Source: Peteryoungia rhizophila
Lineage (GTDB): Bacteria > Pseudomonadota > Alphaproteobacteria > Rhizobiales > Rhizobiaceae
Length of the DNA: 64,000 bases
Direction of reading: 5' to 3'
NCBI RefSeq assembly: GCF_004912145.1
Contig: NZ_STGT01000001.1
Coordinates: forward strand, 186,001-250,000
Positions 1 to 9,296 of the stretch are shown here, in pieces. The notes beneath the pieces were generated by a model. The model did not search any database and was not told where the DNA came from. It saw nothing but the letters and a program-made list of their open reading frames with translations. How positions within the stretch are numbered: position 1 is the first letter of the stretch; each line of letters begins with the position of its first letter. The translations under genes and the position numbers were made by a program.

Positions 1-104
1 TTGCCCGACATCCAGTCGGAAGTTTCGGCCTGCGCCAGACCAGCTGCCGATGCGAGCGAGACTGAAAATGTAGCGAGAAATACGAGAGAACGACCGATAT
101 TCAT
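1..104 (-). CDS. Secreted protein, N-terminal fragment (runs off the window)
   Basis: The first 34 codons of a minus-strand gene are visible. They begin at an ATG at 104-102 and encode a textbook signal peptide: a short basic start (MNIGRS), a hydrophobic core (LVFLATFSVSLAS) and an AxA-type cleavage region ending LAQA, followed by a polar mature start (ETSDW). The gene lies about 110 bases downstream of glyQ on the same strand, so it may be cotranscribed. Too little is visible to name a family. The signal peptide is seen; periplasmic or exported location is inferred. Confidence 0.6.
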   Translation of the reverse strand, partial: MNIGRSLVFLATFSVSLASAAGLAQAETSDWMSG

Positions 105-215
105 TATGACCCCTATCCATAAACCCGAGGGGATCCTAACCAATCTCGACTTCAATTCAAGGTTGAATTTCACTGGGCTCACCAAGAGTTTTCAGTCCCT
201 TAGGATCCGCCCTGG

Positions 216-1184
216 TCAGGCCGCCCGGCCGAAATTCACCCCACCCGCATCCGTCAGCAGAAACGCTTCGCCGCAGCTTTTTGCGAGCGTCCGGACACGG
301 CCGATATAGGCCTGGCGCTCGGTGACCGAGATGACGCCGCGGGCGTCGAGCAGGTTGAAGATATGGCTTGCCTTGATGCACTGGTCATAGGCCGGGAAAA
401 CGCATTTGTGCAGGCGCTGGTTCTCGCTGTCAGCGGGGGCGCCGGCGGCAAGCAGGGCCTGGCATTCCTTCTCGGCATCGATGAAATGGCGATGCAGCAT
501 CTCGGTGTTGGCGAATTCGAAGTTGTGGCGGGAATATTCCTGCTCGGCCTGCAGGAAGACGTCGCCATAGGAGATCTTCTCTTCGCCTTCGCGACCGTTG
601 AAGTTGAGGTCGTAGACGTTGTCGACGCCCTGGACATACATGGCGAGACGCTCGAGACCATAGGTCAGTTCGCCGGCGACGGGCGAGCAGTCGATGCCGC
701 AGACAGCCTGGAAGTAGGTGAACTGCGAGACTTCCATGCCGTCGCACCAGCATTCCCAGCCGAGACCCCAGGCGCCGAGCGTTGGGCTTTCCCAGTCGTC
801 CTCGACGAAGCGGATGTCATGCAGAAGCGGATCAAGCCCGATCGCCTTCAGCGAGCCGAGATAGAGCTCCTGGAGGTTGGACGGGTTCGGCTTCAGGATG
901 ACCTGATACTGGTAATAATGCTGCAAACGGTTGGGGTTTTCGCCGTAGCGGCCGTCGGAAGGGCGGCGCGAGGGCTGCACGTAAGCGGCGCGCCAGGGCT
1001 TGGGGCCAAGAGCCCGCAGCGTAGTGGCCGGATGGAAGGTGCCGGCGCCGACTTCCATGTCGTAGGGCTGGAGAACGGCACAGCCCTTGTCGGCCCAATA
1101 GGCATGCAGCGTCAGGATCAGCGCCTGAAAGGAGCGCTTGGGGTCCATGTGCGGGGCAAGGGGCATGGTCATCGGGCTATCCAT
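216..1184 (-). CDS. glyQ: Glycyl-tRNA synthetase alpha subunit
   Basis: Encodes a 322-residue protein matching the alpha chain of the bacterial heterotetrameric (alpha2beta2) glycyl-tRNA synthetase, which activates glycine and charges tRNA-Gly in the cytoplasm. Recognisable stretches are the N-terminal [12 protein letters not shown], the [16 protein letters not shown] block, the [19 protein letters not shown] substrate-site segment and [18 protein letters not shown]. Length is close to the usual 300-320. The ATG at 1184 is taken; in-frame ATGs follow at codons 5 and 7, so the true start could be a few codons later. The partner glyS is not in the window and would be expected further along the minus-strand direction, beyond position 1. 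Confidence 0.96.
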   Translation of the reverse strand: MDSPMTMPLAPHMDPKRSFQALILTLHAYWADKGCAVLQPYDMEVGAGTFHPATTLRALGPKPWRAAYVQPSRRPSDGRYGENPNRLQHYYQYQVILKPNPSNLQELYLGSLKAIGLDPLLHDIRFVEDDWESPTLGAWGLGWECWCDGMEVSQFTYFQAVCGIDCSPVAGELTYGLERLAMYVQGVDNVYDLNFNGREGEEKISYGDVFLQAEQEYSRHNFEFANTEMLHRHFIDAEKECQALLAAGAPADSENQRLHKCVFPAYDQCIKASHIFNLLDARGVISVTERQAYIGRVRTLAKSCGEAFLLTDAGGVNFGRAA

Positions 1185-1295
1185 CGGGTTGGCTCAGGTT
1201 GCGGCCCGTCTGGTGCCATGCGCAGAGAAAAGGGTCAAGCGTCTCGGCTGCCGGGACGCTATCTCAGGTCCGAATGCCGGTGCTTGTATCGGCCT

Positions 1296-2438
1296 TCAAT
1301 GCTCGAGATCTGCCATCTGGTGCAGCTTGCCGACGAGCGAGAAAGCGACACCATCAGGCGCGAAATCGATCTTGGCCTGGCCCTTGAAGAGATCGGAGAC
1401 GATGCGCTCCGTCAATCGTGAGCCGAAGCCGCGGCGGGTCGGTTCGACGACATGCGGCCCCTGACTTTCGCGCCAGTCGAAGGTGAAGTCGTCGCCCGAC
1501 TGGTGAGACCAGGTGATATCCACCCGCCCCTGCGGCACCGACAGCGCCCCATATTTCGTCGCATTGGTGGCCAGTTCGTGGACGGCGAGCGACAGGCCCA
1601 GCGCCTGCTGGGCAGACAGGTAAACCGAGGGACCGGTGAGTTGGATGCGGTCGGCGCCGTCGCGGTGCGGGGCGAGGGCCGCATCCGTGATGGCGGTGAT
1701 TTCGGCGGCTGTTACGCTCATGCCGGTCAGCAGGTCCTGCGCCTTGGCCAGGGTCTGTATGCGGGCTGCGATAATGGCGCTGGCATCGGCCACGGACGAC
1801 GCATTGCGCAGGCTCTGGCTGACGATGGCCTGCACCATAGAGAGCGTATTCTTCATCCGGTGCGCAAGCTCGCGGTTGAGAAGCTTCAGCTCGCCTTCAT
1901 ATCGCGCACGCTCATCCAGATGCTTCTGTGTATCGAGATAGGCCTCCTCCAGCCCCTTGCGGTCAGCGACCGCTTGGGTGGTCTCGGTCACGGTATTCAA
2001 AAGCCCCGCGACGCGACCGTCGTCGTCATAGAGAGGGCTGTAGGAGAAGGTCCAATAGGTCTGTTCTTCATAGCCGTGGCGCTTCATCACTAGCGGCAGG
2101 TTTTCCTGCCACGTTCCCTCGCCCGAAAGAGCGGTCTGAATGAAGGGATAGACGGCGTCCCAGACATCGGGCCAGACCTCGCGAAAAGGCCGACCAACCG
2201 AGTGATCGACCCGGTTGCCCAACATGGGTAGATAAGCATCGTTGTGAAATTGCAAGAGGTCGTCGCCCCACCAGAAGGACATGGGCTGGCGGGAAGACAA
2301 GGCCGTGCGCACGATGGATTTGAAGGAAAGCGTCCAATCTTCGACCGGCCCCAGAGGAGTTGCCGCCCAATCCACCGCGTTCAGATGCCGCGCCACGTCA
2401 CATTTGACGCCCAGGAATTCGTCGCCGTACTTCATCAA
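1296..2438 (-). CDS. HWE-family sensor histidine kinase with N-terminal PAS domain
   Basis: A 380-residue soluble sensor kinase with no membrane segment. Residues about 20-155 form a PAS-like sensor; about 190-370 are the HWE kinase core. The phospho-acceptor is His193 in LAHRMKNTLS, the N box carries HELATNATKYGALS (residues 287-300), and the WxE signature of HWE kinases is DWRE at 321-324. HWE kinases are common in rhizobia and often act in light, redox or general stress pathways. No response regulator gene is adjacent, so it is an orphan kinase whose partner and signal are unknown. A GGAAC-type motif lies just upstream. Confidence 0.88.
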   Translation of the reverse strand: MMKYGDEFLGVKCDVARHLNAVDWAATPLGPVEDWTLSFKSIVRTALSSRQPMSFWWGDDLLQFHNDAYLPMLGNRVDHSVGRPFREVWPDVWDAVYPFIQTALSGEGTWQENLPLVMKRHGYEEQTYWTFSYSPLYDDDGRVAGLLNTVTETTQAVADRKGLEEAYLDTQKHLDERARYEGELKLLNRELAHRMKNTLSMVQAIVSQSLRNASSVADASAIIAARIQTLAKAQDLLTGMSVTAAEITAITDAALAPHRDGADRIQLTGPSVYLSAQQALGLSLAVHELATNATKYGALSVPQGRVDITWSHQSGDDFTFDWRESQGPHVVEPTRRGFGSRLTERIVSDLFKGQAKIDFAPDGVAFSLVGKLHQMADLEH

Positions 2439-2469
2439 ACTCCCGCGCCAGGCTCCAGGACAGCCATTA

Positions 2470-2494
2470 AAGGCGTCCGATTAGAAATTGTTCC
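2470..2494 (-). promoter_or_regulatory. Possible EcfG-type (general stress) promoter of the HWE kinase
   Basis: Reading the minus strand, GGAAC (2494-2490) is followed after 16 bases by CCTT, about 32 bases before the kinase ATG. The alphaproteobacterial general-stress sigma factor consensus is GGAAC-N16/17-CGTT; the -35 half matches fully and the -10 half three of four. Position and spacing fit, but a five-base word occurs by chance often, so this is tentative. Confidence 0.25.
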
Positions 2495-2539
2495 CTAGCC
2501 ATGGCAAAAAATCCCGGTTCTCGCTTGAGGCGAACAAGC

Positions 2540-2734
2540 TCAGACCTCATCCTCGCGGCGCGGGCGATATTCGCCTGTTTCGGGATCTTCGATCAGCGTG
2601 CCGACGGCCTGGTTCTCGCGTTCCTTTTCCTCGGCGCGGGACTTCGCCGCCAGCTTTTCAGCATCCGCCACGAAACGGCGGTAGAGTAGCCACGCGCCGC
2701 CTACCAGGATCGTCAAGAATATAAGCTGCGCCAT
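2540..2734 (-). CDS. Small single-pass membrane protein, unknown function
   Basis: A 64-residue protein with one N-terminal hydrophobic segment (about residues 3-18, LIFLTILVGGAWLLY) followed by a charged, probably coiled-coil stretch rich in Lys, Glu and Arg and a C-terminal segment DPETGEYRP. Such a layout suggests a membrane anchor with a cytoplasmic tail. It follows the S49 protease gene (36 bases between them) in the same direction, so the two may be cotranscribed. I do not recognise a named family. Confidence 0.7.
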   Translation of the reverse strand: MAQLIFLTILVGGAWLLYRRFVADAEKLAAKSRAEEKERENQAVGTLIEDPETGEYRPRREDEV

Positions 2735-2770
2735 GTCCCCTCGCCCGTCAGAACCGATGTTTCGCGCCGG

Positions 2771-3634
2771 TCAGAGACCGTAGCGACCCCATAGTGCCTT
2801 CTCTTCGAGGGTCTCTGCAAGACCGGCGACGGCCTGAACCGCGATCTGGTCTACCGATCCGAAGGCGCCGATGCCCGGTGCGCGGCGACCGAAAAGGCCC
2901 TTTTGGGCTCCGACGAGTTCCAGACGGGCATCCTTGCCATAGCGCGTCTTGATCTCCTCGCGCATACCGCCGAGGCGATCGACGAGGCCGAGTTCGAGGC
3001 CCTTGCGGCCGGTCCAGAAAAGGCCCGAGAACAGGGCGGGATCATCGGTAAGCTGCGCGCCACGGCGAGCCTTGACCATGTCGATGAAGATCTCGTGGAT
3101 CTCCAGCTGCAGGGTCTTCAGGTATTCGATGTCGCTTTCCTTCTCCGGCTGGAAAGGATCGAGGATCACCTTGTTCTCACCGGCCGTATAGACGCGGCGC
3201 TCGACACCGATCTTCTTCAGCAGCTCCGGAAAACCGAAGCCGCCGGAGACGACGCCGATCGAGCCGACAATGGAGGTGGCGTCTGCGATGATCTCGTCAC
3301 CGGCAATAGCGATCATGTATCCGCCGGATGCCGCGACGTCCTCGACGAAGACGAGCACGCGCTTGTTCTTTTCTTCGGCGAGTGCCCGAATGCGGTCGTA
3401 GATCATCCGCGACTGGACGGGAGAGCCGCCAGGCGAGTTGATCGAGAGCGCCACGGCGGGGCTATCCTTCATGCCGAAGGCTTTCTCCAGCTGGCCGGCG
3501 ATCGAGGAGAGGTTGAGCGCCGGACGAAACCGCGAACCGCCGCTCATTATCGGACCGTGCAGCCGGACGACCGGAATGACGACGCCCTTCTTCTGGAAGC
3601 GCTTGGGAACCAGTCGTTTCAGAATGTCTGCCAT
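2771..3634 (-). CDS. S49-family serine protease (SppA/SohB-like)
   Basis: A 287-residue protein of the signal-peptide-peptidase A family. The core shows VALSINSPGGSP (about 61-72), the nucleophile Ser103 in AASGGYMIAI, and a Lys155 in AGENKVILDPF that fits the Ser-Lys dyad of this family. There is no signal peptide or clear N-terminal anchor, unlike E. coli SppA, so it resembles the short rhizobial S49 proteins and is probably cytoplasmic or membrane-peripheral. Its likely role is cleaving membrane-derived peptides; no substrate can be told from sequence. The small membrane protein at 2540 follows it. Confidence 0.88.
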   Translation of the reverse strand: MADILKRLVPKRFQKKGVVIPVVRLHGPIMSGGSRFRPALNLSSIAGQLEKAFGMKDSPAVALSINSPGGSPVQSRMIYDRIRALAEEKNKRVLVFVEDVAASGGYMIAIAGDEIIADATSIVGSIGVVSGGFGFPELLKKIGVERRVYTAGENKVILDPFQPEKESDIEYLKTLQLEIHEIFIDMVKARRGAQLTDDPALFSGLFWTGRKGLELGLVDRLGGMREEIKTRYGKDARLELVGAQKGLFGRRAPGIGAFGSVDQIAVQAVAGLAETLEEKALWGRYGL

Positions 3635-3727
3635 GGTCGCGTTTCAACTCCTCACGATCTCTAATCTGACCCGAGATGTAAGGAGCCGGGGGCCGAACAC
3701 AATGGTTCGGGCGAAAAATCAGTCTTT

Positions 3728-4534
3728 TCAACGCAGCCGTGAATACCCAGCCCGACCGTTGTTGAGGCTGTCGACGACAGGCGCGAAAGCGTGACTGTCG
3801 GGCCGGTCGTGCATCAGGAGCGGCGCACGCATCTGAAGGCGCGCGCGCGACCCCTTGATCCCGGTCACGAGGATCCGGGTGGCGTTTTCCCCTTCGCGCG
3901 GATGGATCGCCGTGATTTCGAGACCGCCGAAGCGACGGCCGCAAGCGGCGATGATCTCGGCGATCGACTGAGGCCGCGCAATCAACGAGAGCTGGCCACC
4001 GGACACCGTAATCCCGCCCGCAGTGCGGATCCAGCTTTCGAACAGGTTCCCGGTCATCGCATGGGCTTCTGCCTTCAAGGCATCCGGCGTCTTGCGGTCG
4101 CCGGGATCGTTGAAGGGCGGGTTCATGATGACATGGTCGAAACTGTTGTCGGCGAGCCCGACTTCGGCACGGGCACGACCGGTCAGCGTGACATCGGCCT
4201 CGATCACCGCAGCCCTTGTCGCGAGCTCCGCGTTTTCGGGCAGGGCGAGGCTCTTGCGAGCAAACTCGGCCATATCCGGCGAGCGCTCGACGAGGATGAT
4301 AGACGCTCTCGAAAGACGGGAGGCGACGGCAAGCCCCGCTGCACCGGCACCAGCGCCCAGATCGGCGACGCGGACAGGCCGATCGTCAGCCACCAGGGAG
4401 GCGAGCAGCATTGCATCCATGCCGGCACGGTGACCGCGGCCGACGGGCTGGACGAGATGGAAACGGCCACGGTGGAAGGCGTCGATCGTCTCGGGCACGG
4501 CCTGTTGCTGATCGAACACGCGTGTCGCGACCAT
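3728..4534 (-). CDS. TrmN6-like SAM-dependent methyltransferase
   Basis: A 268-residue Rossmann-fold methyltransferase of the tRNA1(Val) adenine-N6 methyltransferase type. It carries the SAM-binding motif VADLGAGAGAAGL (about 56-68) and the amino-methyltransferase signature NPPF at 138-141. The ATG at 4534 is chosen because it lies 7 bases after the DUF2007 stop; the open frame runs further upstream but would overlap that gene. Close spacing suggests coupling with DUF2007. Methylation of tRNA A37 is inferred from the family; related enzymes act on other substrates. Confidence 0.8.
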   Translation of the reverse strand: MVATRVFDQQQAVPETIDAFHRGRFHLVQPVGRGHRAGMDAMLLASLVADDRPVRVADLGAGAGAAGLAVASRLSRASIILVERSPDMAEFARKSLALPENAELATRAAVIEADVTLTGRARAEVGLADNSFDHVIMNPPFNDPGDRKTPDALKAEAHAMTGNLFESWIRTAGGITVSGGQLSLIARPQSIAEIIAACGRRFGGLEITAIHPREGENATRILVTGIKGSRARLQMRAPLLMHDRPDSHAFAPVVDSLNNGRAGYSRLR

Positions 4535-4541
4535 GGCGGGA

Positions 4542-4772
4542 TCAGACCTCGCGGTCGCGCAGCTCGGCGCCGAGGCCAGCATCGGTCAGAATGCGGCGGG
4601 CCTGATCGATGCAGTCGGCATCCACAAGCAATCGACGCTGGAGCATGCCGAGCGAACCTTCCAGGATGCTCATCGACTGATCGGCGATCATCATGGCGAT
4701 GCCGGCGTCTCGCATCAGGCTTTCGGCGAAGGACAGAAGGACGACGTCGTTGCTGCGAATGATCTCATGCAT
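4542..4772 (-). CDS. DUF2007 domain protein
   Basis: A 76-residue acidic protein resembling the DUF2007 (putative signal-transducing, PII-like) family: it opens with MHEIIRSNDVVLLSFAESL and ends in a segment typical of these small alpha/beta proteins (VDADCIDQARRILTDAGLG). In rhizobia it sits beside a methyltransferase and divergent from the polyprenyl diphosphate synthase gene, as here. Molecular function is unknown. Confidence 0.8.
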   Translation of the reverse strand: MHEIIRSNDVVLLSFAESLMRDAGIAMMIADQSMSILEGSLGMLQRRLLVDADCIDQARRILTDAGLGAELRDREV

Positions 4773-4898
4773 CGAATTCAGAACTCACTGTTAACGGGTA
4801 AAACCGGGTTCCAGCCGCCAGCCGAGGCAATTCGCCCCTTGCCGTGGCCTTCCCGGCTTTTTATTGTCGGCGACCAAACTGAACAGGAGTCCGGTGCG

Positions 4899-5915
4899 TT
4901 GGGCGTAGTCATACCGCTTGAGGAAAGCAAAAACAAACAGGCATCCGTCAAGCCTCTGGTGGACCTGACCAAAAACGGCATGGAGCGCGTCAATCAGCTG
5001 ATCCTGTCGAAGGCCGGCTCCGATGTGCAAATGATTCCGGAAGTCGCCAATCACCTGATCTCGTCCGGCGGCAAACGCTTGCGTCCGATGCTGACGCTCG
5101 CGACAGCTGCGATGTTCGGCTACGAGGGCGATCATCACATCAAGCTCGCGACCTCGGTCGAATTCATGCATACGGCAACGCTGCTGCATGACGACGTTGT
5201 GGACGAGAGCGATCTGCGCCGCGGCAAGAACACAGCCCGCACCATCTGGGGCAATCAGGCGAGCGTCCTTGTCGGCGATTTCCTGCTCGGCCAGGCGTTT
5301 CGCATGATGGTCGAAGTGGGGTCGCTCGACGCGCTCGATGTTCTCTCGACGGCGGCCTGCGTGATCGCTGAGGGCGAGGTGCTGCAGCTTTCCGTCGCCA
5401 AGAACATGGAAACGACCGAAGACGACTATCTCGCCGTCATCCGTGCCAAGACGGCAGCGCTCTTTGCGGCCGCCGCCGAAGTCGGCCCGATCGTCGCCGG
5501 CACGGACAAGGCCACGCGCAGCGCGATGAAATCCTATGGCATGAATCTCGGCCTCGCCTTCCAGCTGGTCGACGACGTGCTCGATTACGGCGGCAAGGCT
5601 GCCGAGACGGGCAAGAATGTCGGCGACGATTTTCGCGAGGGCAAGATCACGCTGCCCGTGATTCTCTCCTACCGCCGGGGCACGGCTGCCGAGCGGGAAT
5701 TCTGGAAGGAATCGATCGAAGGTGGGCAGAACGATGATGCGAGGCTTGAAAAGGCCCTCGGTCTGATCGGCAAGTATGGCGCCCTGTCTGAGACGATCCA
5801 GCGAGCGCAACATTACGGAACGATCGCACGGGATGCGCTGGCCCCCTTGCCGGAAACGCCTTGGAAGAGTGCCCTGAACGACGTGATCGATTTCTGCATT
5901 TCCCGCGTCAATTGA
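4899..5915 (+). CDS. ispB: Long-chain polyprenyl (octaprenyl/decaprenyl) diphosphate synthase
   Basis: Makes the isoprenoid side chain of ubiquinone by adding isopentenyl diphosphate units to an allylic primer. The 338-residue product has both Asp-rich motifs: LLHDDVVDESD (Asp98, Asp99, Asp102) and the later FQLVDDVLDYGG, plus GGKRLRP near residue 57. I chose the TTG at 4899 because AGGAG lies at 4885-4889 with 9 bases spacing and the resulting length equals the usual rhizobial protein; the open frame extends upstream but reads across the divergent DUF2007 gene. Product chain length cannot be read directly; decaprenyl is likely for an alphaproteobacterium. Confidence 0.93.
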   Translation: MGVVIPLEESKNKQASVKPLVDLTKNGMERVNQLILSKAGSDVQMIPEVANHLISSGGKRLRPMLTLATAAMFGYEGDHHIKLATSVEFMHTATLLHDDVVDESDLRRGKNTARTIWGNQASVLVGDFLLGQAFRMMVEVGSLDALDVLSTAACVIAEGEVLQLSVAKNMETTEDDYLAVIRAKTAALFAAAAEVGPIVAGTDKATRSAMKSYGMNLGLAFQLVDDVLDYGGKAAETGKNVGDDFREGKITLPVILSYRRGTAAEREFWKESIEGGQNDDARLEKALGLIGKYGALSETIQRAQHYGTIARDALAPLPETPWKSALNDVIDFCISRVN

Positions 5916-6034
5916 CGCAGACGCCGCGATCGCCTTGCGGGGCTGCTTCAAAAAAGCCATTCTGTCCATGAATCATCGCTGATTGTCCGATCACGGACAT
6001 CAGCGATCGAACCCCGGTTCTTGAAAGGCTCGTC

Positions 6035-7846
6035 ATGCGGCAAAGCCCCGCCCTTCGCACTCTCGCCGGCACAGCGCTGGCACTGCTCCTGAGCGTCTCG
6101 CACGGACAGTTCGCGTCAGCCTCCTCGGCCCCAAACCAGGCGGGCTCGGAGAGCTTCGACATCCAGGGTGTCGATTCCTATGCCGGGGCCTTCCTGGCCG
6201 CGCGCACGGCAGAGGCCGACCGCGACTATCCGAGTGCGGTTAAGTTCTACAAGAAGGCGCTGGAATTCACCCCGAACGAGCTGGAATTGCAGCAGCGGCT
6301 GATGATCGCGCTCATCATGAACGGTGAATTCGATGAAGGGGCCGACCTCGCCAAGACGCTGGAAAGCGATCCGGCCGTGGAACGGGTCACTTCCGTCGCG
6401 CTCGGCTTCCGGACGATCCGCGACGGCGCCTATGCCGATGCCCTCAAGCATTTCAAGTATGAGGGGCCGAACGATCTCGACCGACTGATGAACCAGCTGC
6501 TCATCGCCTGGGCCATGGTTGGTGACGGCAAGGGCAAGGAGGCGCTGAAGCTCGTTCAGGATCTTCAGGGCCCTAGCTGGTATGGTATCTTCCGCAACTA
6601 CAATGCCGGCGTCATGGCCGCGCAGATCGGCGACATCGATGCCGCCCGCAAGGCGCTGACTGAAACGGTGACGGATCGCAATGGCGGGGCAACCGCTCCC
6701 GACACATTCGCCCGGGCCGTCATCGCGCTCTCCACACTCGAGGCCGGCGCCGGCAACAAGCAGAAGGCGCTCGATGCGCTCGCGGCCGGCGACGAGCTGA
6801 TCACCAATTTCGCGCCTTTCAACGCGCTACGCGACGCGATCGAGGCCGGCCGTCAGCCGGATCCCGTCGTCGCCAACGCGGCACAGGGGGCGGCCGGCGT
6901 GCTCTTCTCGATCGGTGGAGCCCTCAACCGTGAGGGTGCCGAAGACACGGTCATGCTTTACCTCCAGCTCTCCCATGCGCTGGACAGGGATGCGGCTGAC
7001 ACGCTGGTATTGCTCGGCGGCATCGCCGAAAACGCCAAGCAGCCGGAAAAGGCGATCGCCTTCTATCGCCAGGTGCCAGAGACGTCGCCGATGCGGCGCG
7101 TCTCCGAGCTGCAGCTTGGCCTGACGCTGGCCGAAACCGGCAAGGTCAAGGAAGCCCGTGAACACCTGCAGGGGCTGATTGCCTCCGACCCCGAGGATAT
7201 CCGCAGCTATCTCGCCTATGGCAGCGTGCTGTCCGACGCCAAGGACTATGCTGCCATGGCGGAGAATTACGACAAGGCCGTCGAGATCATCGGACAGACG
7301 CCGGCGCGGAACCACTGGTCGGTCTTCTTCCAGCGCGGCATCGCCTATGAGCGCCTGAAGAAGTGGGACAAGGCGGAGCCGAACTTCAGCAAGGCGCTGG
7401 AACTCAATCCCGACCAGCCGCAGGTTCTGAACTATCTCGGTTATTCCTGGGTCGACATGAACCGCAACCTCCAGGAAGGCCTGGAGATGATCAAGAAGGC
7501 CGTCGAACTGCGTCCCGACGACGGGTACATCGTCGATTCGCTCGGCTGGGCCTATTATCGCCTCGGCCGTTTCGAAGAGGCGGTGGTCGAACTGGAACGG
7601 GCGATCGAGCTGCGCGCCGGAGACGCAACGATCAACGATCACCTCGGCGACGCCTATTGGCGCGTGGGCCGCAAGCTGGAAGCCACCTATCAGTGGAAGC
7701 GCGCGCTGGCATCCGAACCCGAAGAGGCGGAGGTGCCGAAGATCCAGGCCAAGATCAACAAGGGCCTGCCGCCGATCGAATCGGATGCTGCCAAGGTTGA
7801 GGCCAAGCCGGTCGACGAGCCGAAGAAAGACGACAAGAAGACCTGA
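6035..7846 (+). CDS. Secreted tetratricopeptide-repeat protein
   Basis: A 603-residue protein with an N-terminal signal peptide (residues about 1-30, ending FASASS) followed by many TPR-type helical repeats; clear units include YPSAVKFYKKALEFTPNELEL near residue 70 (fragment) and the run KKWDKAEPNFSKALELNP, DDGYIVDSLGWAYYRLG and FEEAVVELERAIEL between about 440 and 530. The C-terminus is Lys/Asp rich. It starts with ATG after GAAAGG. It is probably a periplasmic scaffold or assembly protein. The ispE gene follows after 5 bases, an arrangement seen in other rhizobia, although no functional link to isoprenoid synthesis is evident. Confidence 0.85.
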   Translation: MRQSPALRTLAGTALALLLSVSHGQFASASSAPNQAGSESFDIQGVDSYAGAFLAARTAEADRDYPSAVKFYKKALEFTPNELELQQRLMIALIMNGEFDEGADLAKTLESDPAVERVTSVALGFRTIRDGAYADALKHFKYEGPNDLDRLMNQLLIAWAMVGDGKGKEALKLVQDLQGPSWYGIFRNYNAGVMAAQIGDIDAARKALTETVTDRNGGATAPDTFARAVIALSTLEAGAGNKQKALDALAAGDELITNFAPFNALRDAIEAGRQPDPVVANAAQGAAGVLFSIGGALNREGAEDTVMLYLQLSHALDRDAADTLVLLGGIAENAKQPEKAIAFYRQVPETSPMRRVSELQLGLTLAETGKVKEAREHLQGLIASDPEDIRSYLAYGSVLSDAKDYAAMAENYDKAVEIIGQTPARNHWSVFFQRGIAYERLKKWDKAEPNFSKALELNPDQPQVLNYLGYSWVDMNRNLQEGLEMIKKAVELRPDDGYIVDSLGWAYYRLGRFEEAVVELERAIELRAGDATINDHLGDAYWRVGRKLEATYQWKRALASEPEEAEVPKIQAKINKGLPPIESDAAKVEAKPVDEPKKDDKKT

Positions 7847-7851
7847 TCCGC

Positions 7852-8748
7852 ATGAAATCTGTTGCAGAGCGCCGGCCGGAGCGGATCATCGAGACGGCTT
7901 GCGCCAAGATCAACCTCGCTCTGCATGTGACGGGCCGGAGGGATGACGGCTATCACCTGCTGGACAGCCTCGTCACCTTTGCCGAGGATGGCGACGAACT
8001 GGCCTTCGAGACGGCCGAGAGCGACAGTTTTCGCCTGATCGGCCGCTTTAGCGGCGAGCTCTCCGACGCCAACAATCTGGTTTTGAAAGCACGCGACCTG
8101 CTGCGTGCAGCGCTCGTCGATGCCGGTCAACCGCAGGGACCCGTCTCGATCACCCTCGACAAGAGCGTGCCGATCGCATCGGGTATCGGAGGGGGCTCGG
8201 CGGATGCGGCAGCTACACTTCGGGGCCTGCTCAGGCTCTGGAAGGCTGATCTGCCGGAGGCCACACTGCAACAGATCGCGCTCCAGCTCGGTGCTGACGT
8301 GCCGATGTGTCTCGCCTCTGTGCCGCTGCGCGCCCGGGGAATCGGCGAGACGATCGAAAAGGTGGTAATGCCGTCCGTACCCCTGGTGCTGATCAATCCG
8401 TTGAAACCGGTCTCGACGCCGGAGATATTCCGCAGCCTCACCCAGCGCGACAATCCGCCGATCTGCGAGGTATCCGGGACTACCGATGTTTCGACCTGGC
8501 TGCGCTCGCTGTCCACTCTGCGTAACGACCTGCAGCCGCCGGCGGAGACTCAGGTGCCCGAGATCGCAGAAGCTTGCGATCTTTTGGGTCAAAGCCTTGC
8601 GGGTTTCGTGCGCATGTCCGGCTCCGGGGCCACCTGTTTCGGGCTCTACGAGACGGAGGCGGCTGCGATGAAGGCGGCACTCGCGCTTTCCGCCTATCGA
8701 CCGAACTGGTATGTGCTCCTGACGCGCACCATTCCGGGAGAGGCCTGA
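7852..8748 (+). CDS. ispE: 4-diphosphocytidyl-2-C-methyl-D-erythritol kinase
   Basis: GHMP kinase of the non-mevalonate (MEP) isoprenoid pathway; phosphorylates CDP-methylerythritol with ATP. The 298-residue protein shows AKINLALHVTGRRDDGYH (catalytic Lys19 region), the glycine-rich ATP loop PIASGIGGGSADAAATL (about 107-123, including Asp118), and a C-terminal MSGSGATCFGLY loop. It starts 5 bases after the TPR gene and its stop overlaps the moaB start (ATGA), so the three genes look like one transcription unit. Confidence 0.96.
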   Translation: MKSVAERRPERIIETACAKINLALHVTGRRDDGYHLLDSLVTFAEDGDELAFETAESDSFRLIGRFSGELSDANNLVLKARDLLRAALVDAGQPQGPVSITLDKSVPIASGIGGGSADAAATLRGLLRLWKADLPEATLQQIALQLGADVPMCLASVPLRARGIGETIEKVVMPSVPLVLINPLKPVSTPEIFRSLTQRDNPPICEVSGTTDVSTWLRSLSTLRNDLQPPAETQVPEIAEACDLLGQSLAGFVRMSGSGATCFGLYETEAAAMKAALALSAYRPNWYVLLTRTIPGEA

Positions 8749-9296
8749 TGAGCCGCATCGACGAAAGCCGCCTCTTCGTACCGGTCGGCATTGCCGTGCT
8801 GACGGTGTCCGACACCCGCAGCCTGGCCGACGACAAATCTGGGGACACACTGGTCGGCCGCATCGAGGAGGCAGGTCACCGGCTCATCACACGGGCGATC
8901 GTGAAGGATGACAGGCATGCGATCCGCGATCAGGTCGAGGCCTGGACGAAGCTGAGCGAGATCGATGTGGTGATCACCACAGGCGGCACGGGCTTCACCG
9001 GCCGCGATGTGACGCCGGAGGCGCTGGAACCGCTGTTCGAAAAGCGCATGGATGGCTTCTCGGAAGTCTTTCACCGGATTTCCTATGACAAGATCGGAAC
9101 GTCGACCATCCAGTCGCGCGCGACGGGTGGTGTGGCGAACGCCACCTTCATCTTCGTGCTGCCCGGCTCACCCGGCGCCTGCAAGGACGCCTGGGACGGG
9201 ATCATCAAGCTGCAGCTCGACTATCGGCACATGCCCTGCAATTTCGTGGAGATCATGCCGCGGCTCGACGAACACTTGAGACGCAGCCAGGGTTGA
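8748..9296 (+). CDS. moaB: Molybdenum cofactor biosynthesis protein B
   Basis: A 182-residue MoaB/MogA-fold protein that in known members adenylylates molybdopterin before metal insertion. Diagnostic features are VGIAVLTVSDTR near the N-terminus, TTGGTGFTGRDVTPE (about 81-95) and VLPGSPGACKDAWDGI. The ATG at 8748 overlaps the ispE stop codon, which both fixes the start and suggests translational coupling. It ends directly against the stop of a convergent gene at 9297. Confidence 0.94.
   Translation: MSRIDESRLFVPVGIAVLTVSDTRSLADDKSGDTLVGRIEEAGHRLITRAIVKDDRHAIRDQVEAWTKLSEIDVVITTGGTGFTGRDVTPEALEPLFEKRMDGFSEVFHRISYDKIGTSTIQSRATGGVANATFIFVLPGSPGACKDAWDGIIKLQLDYRHMPCNFVEIMPRLDEHLRRSQG

Noticed and set aside
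1..309. 102-codon plus-strand frame at the window start
   Set aside because: It opposes a clear signal-peptide-coding minus frame and has no family character.
363..1421. Long plus-strand frame opposite glyQ
   Set aside because: Antisense shadow of glyQ; composition is what a complement of a GC-rich gene gives.
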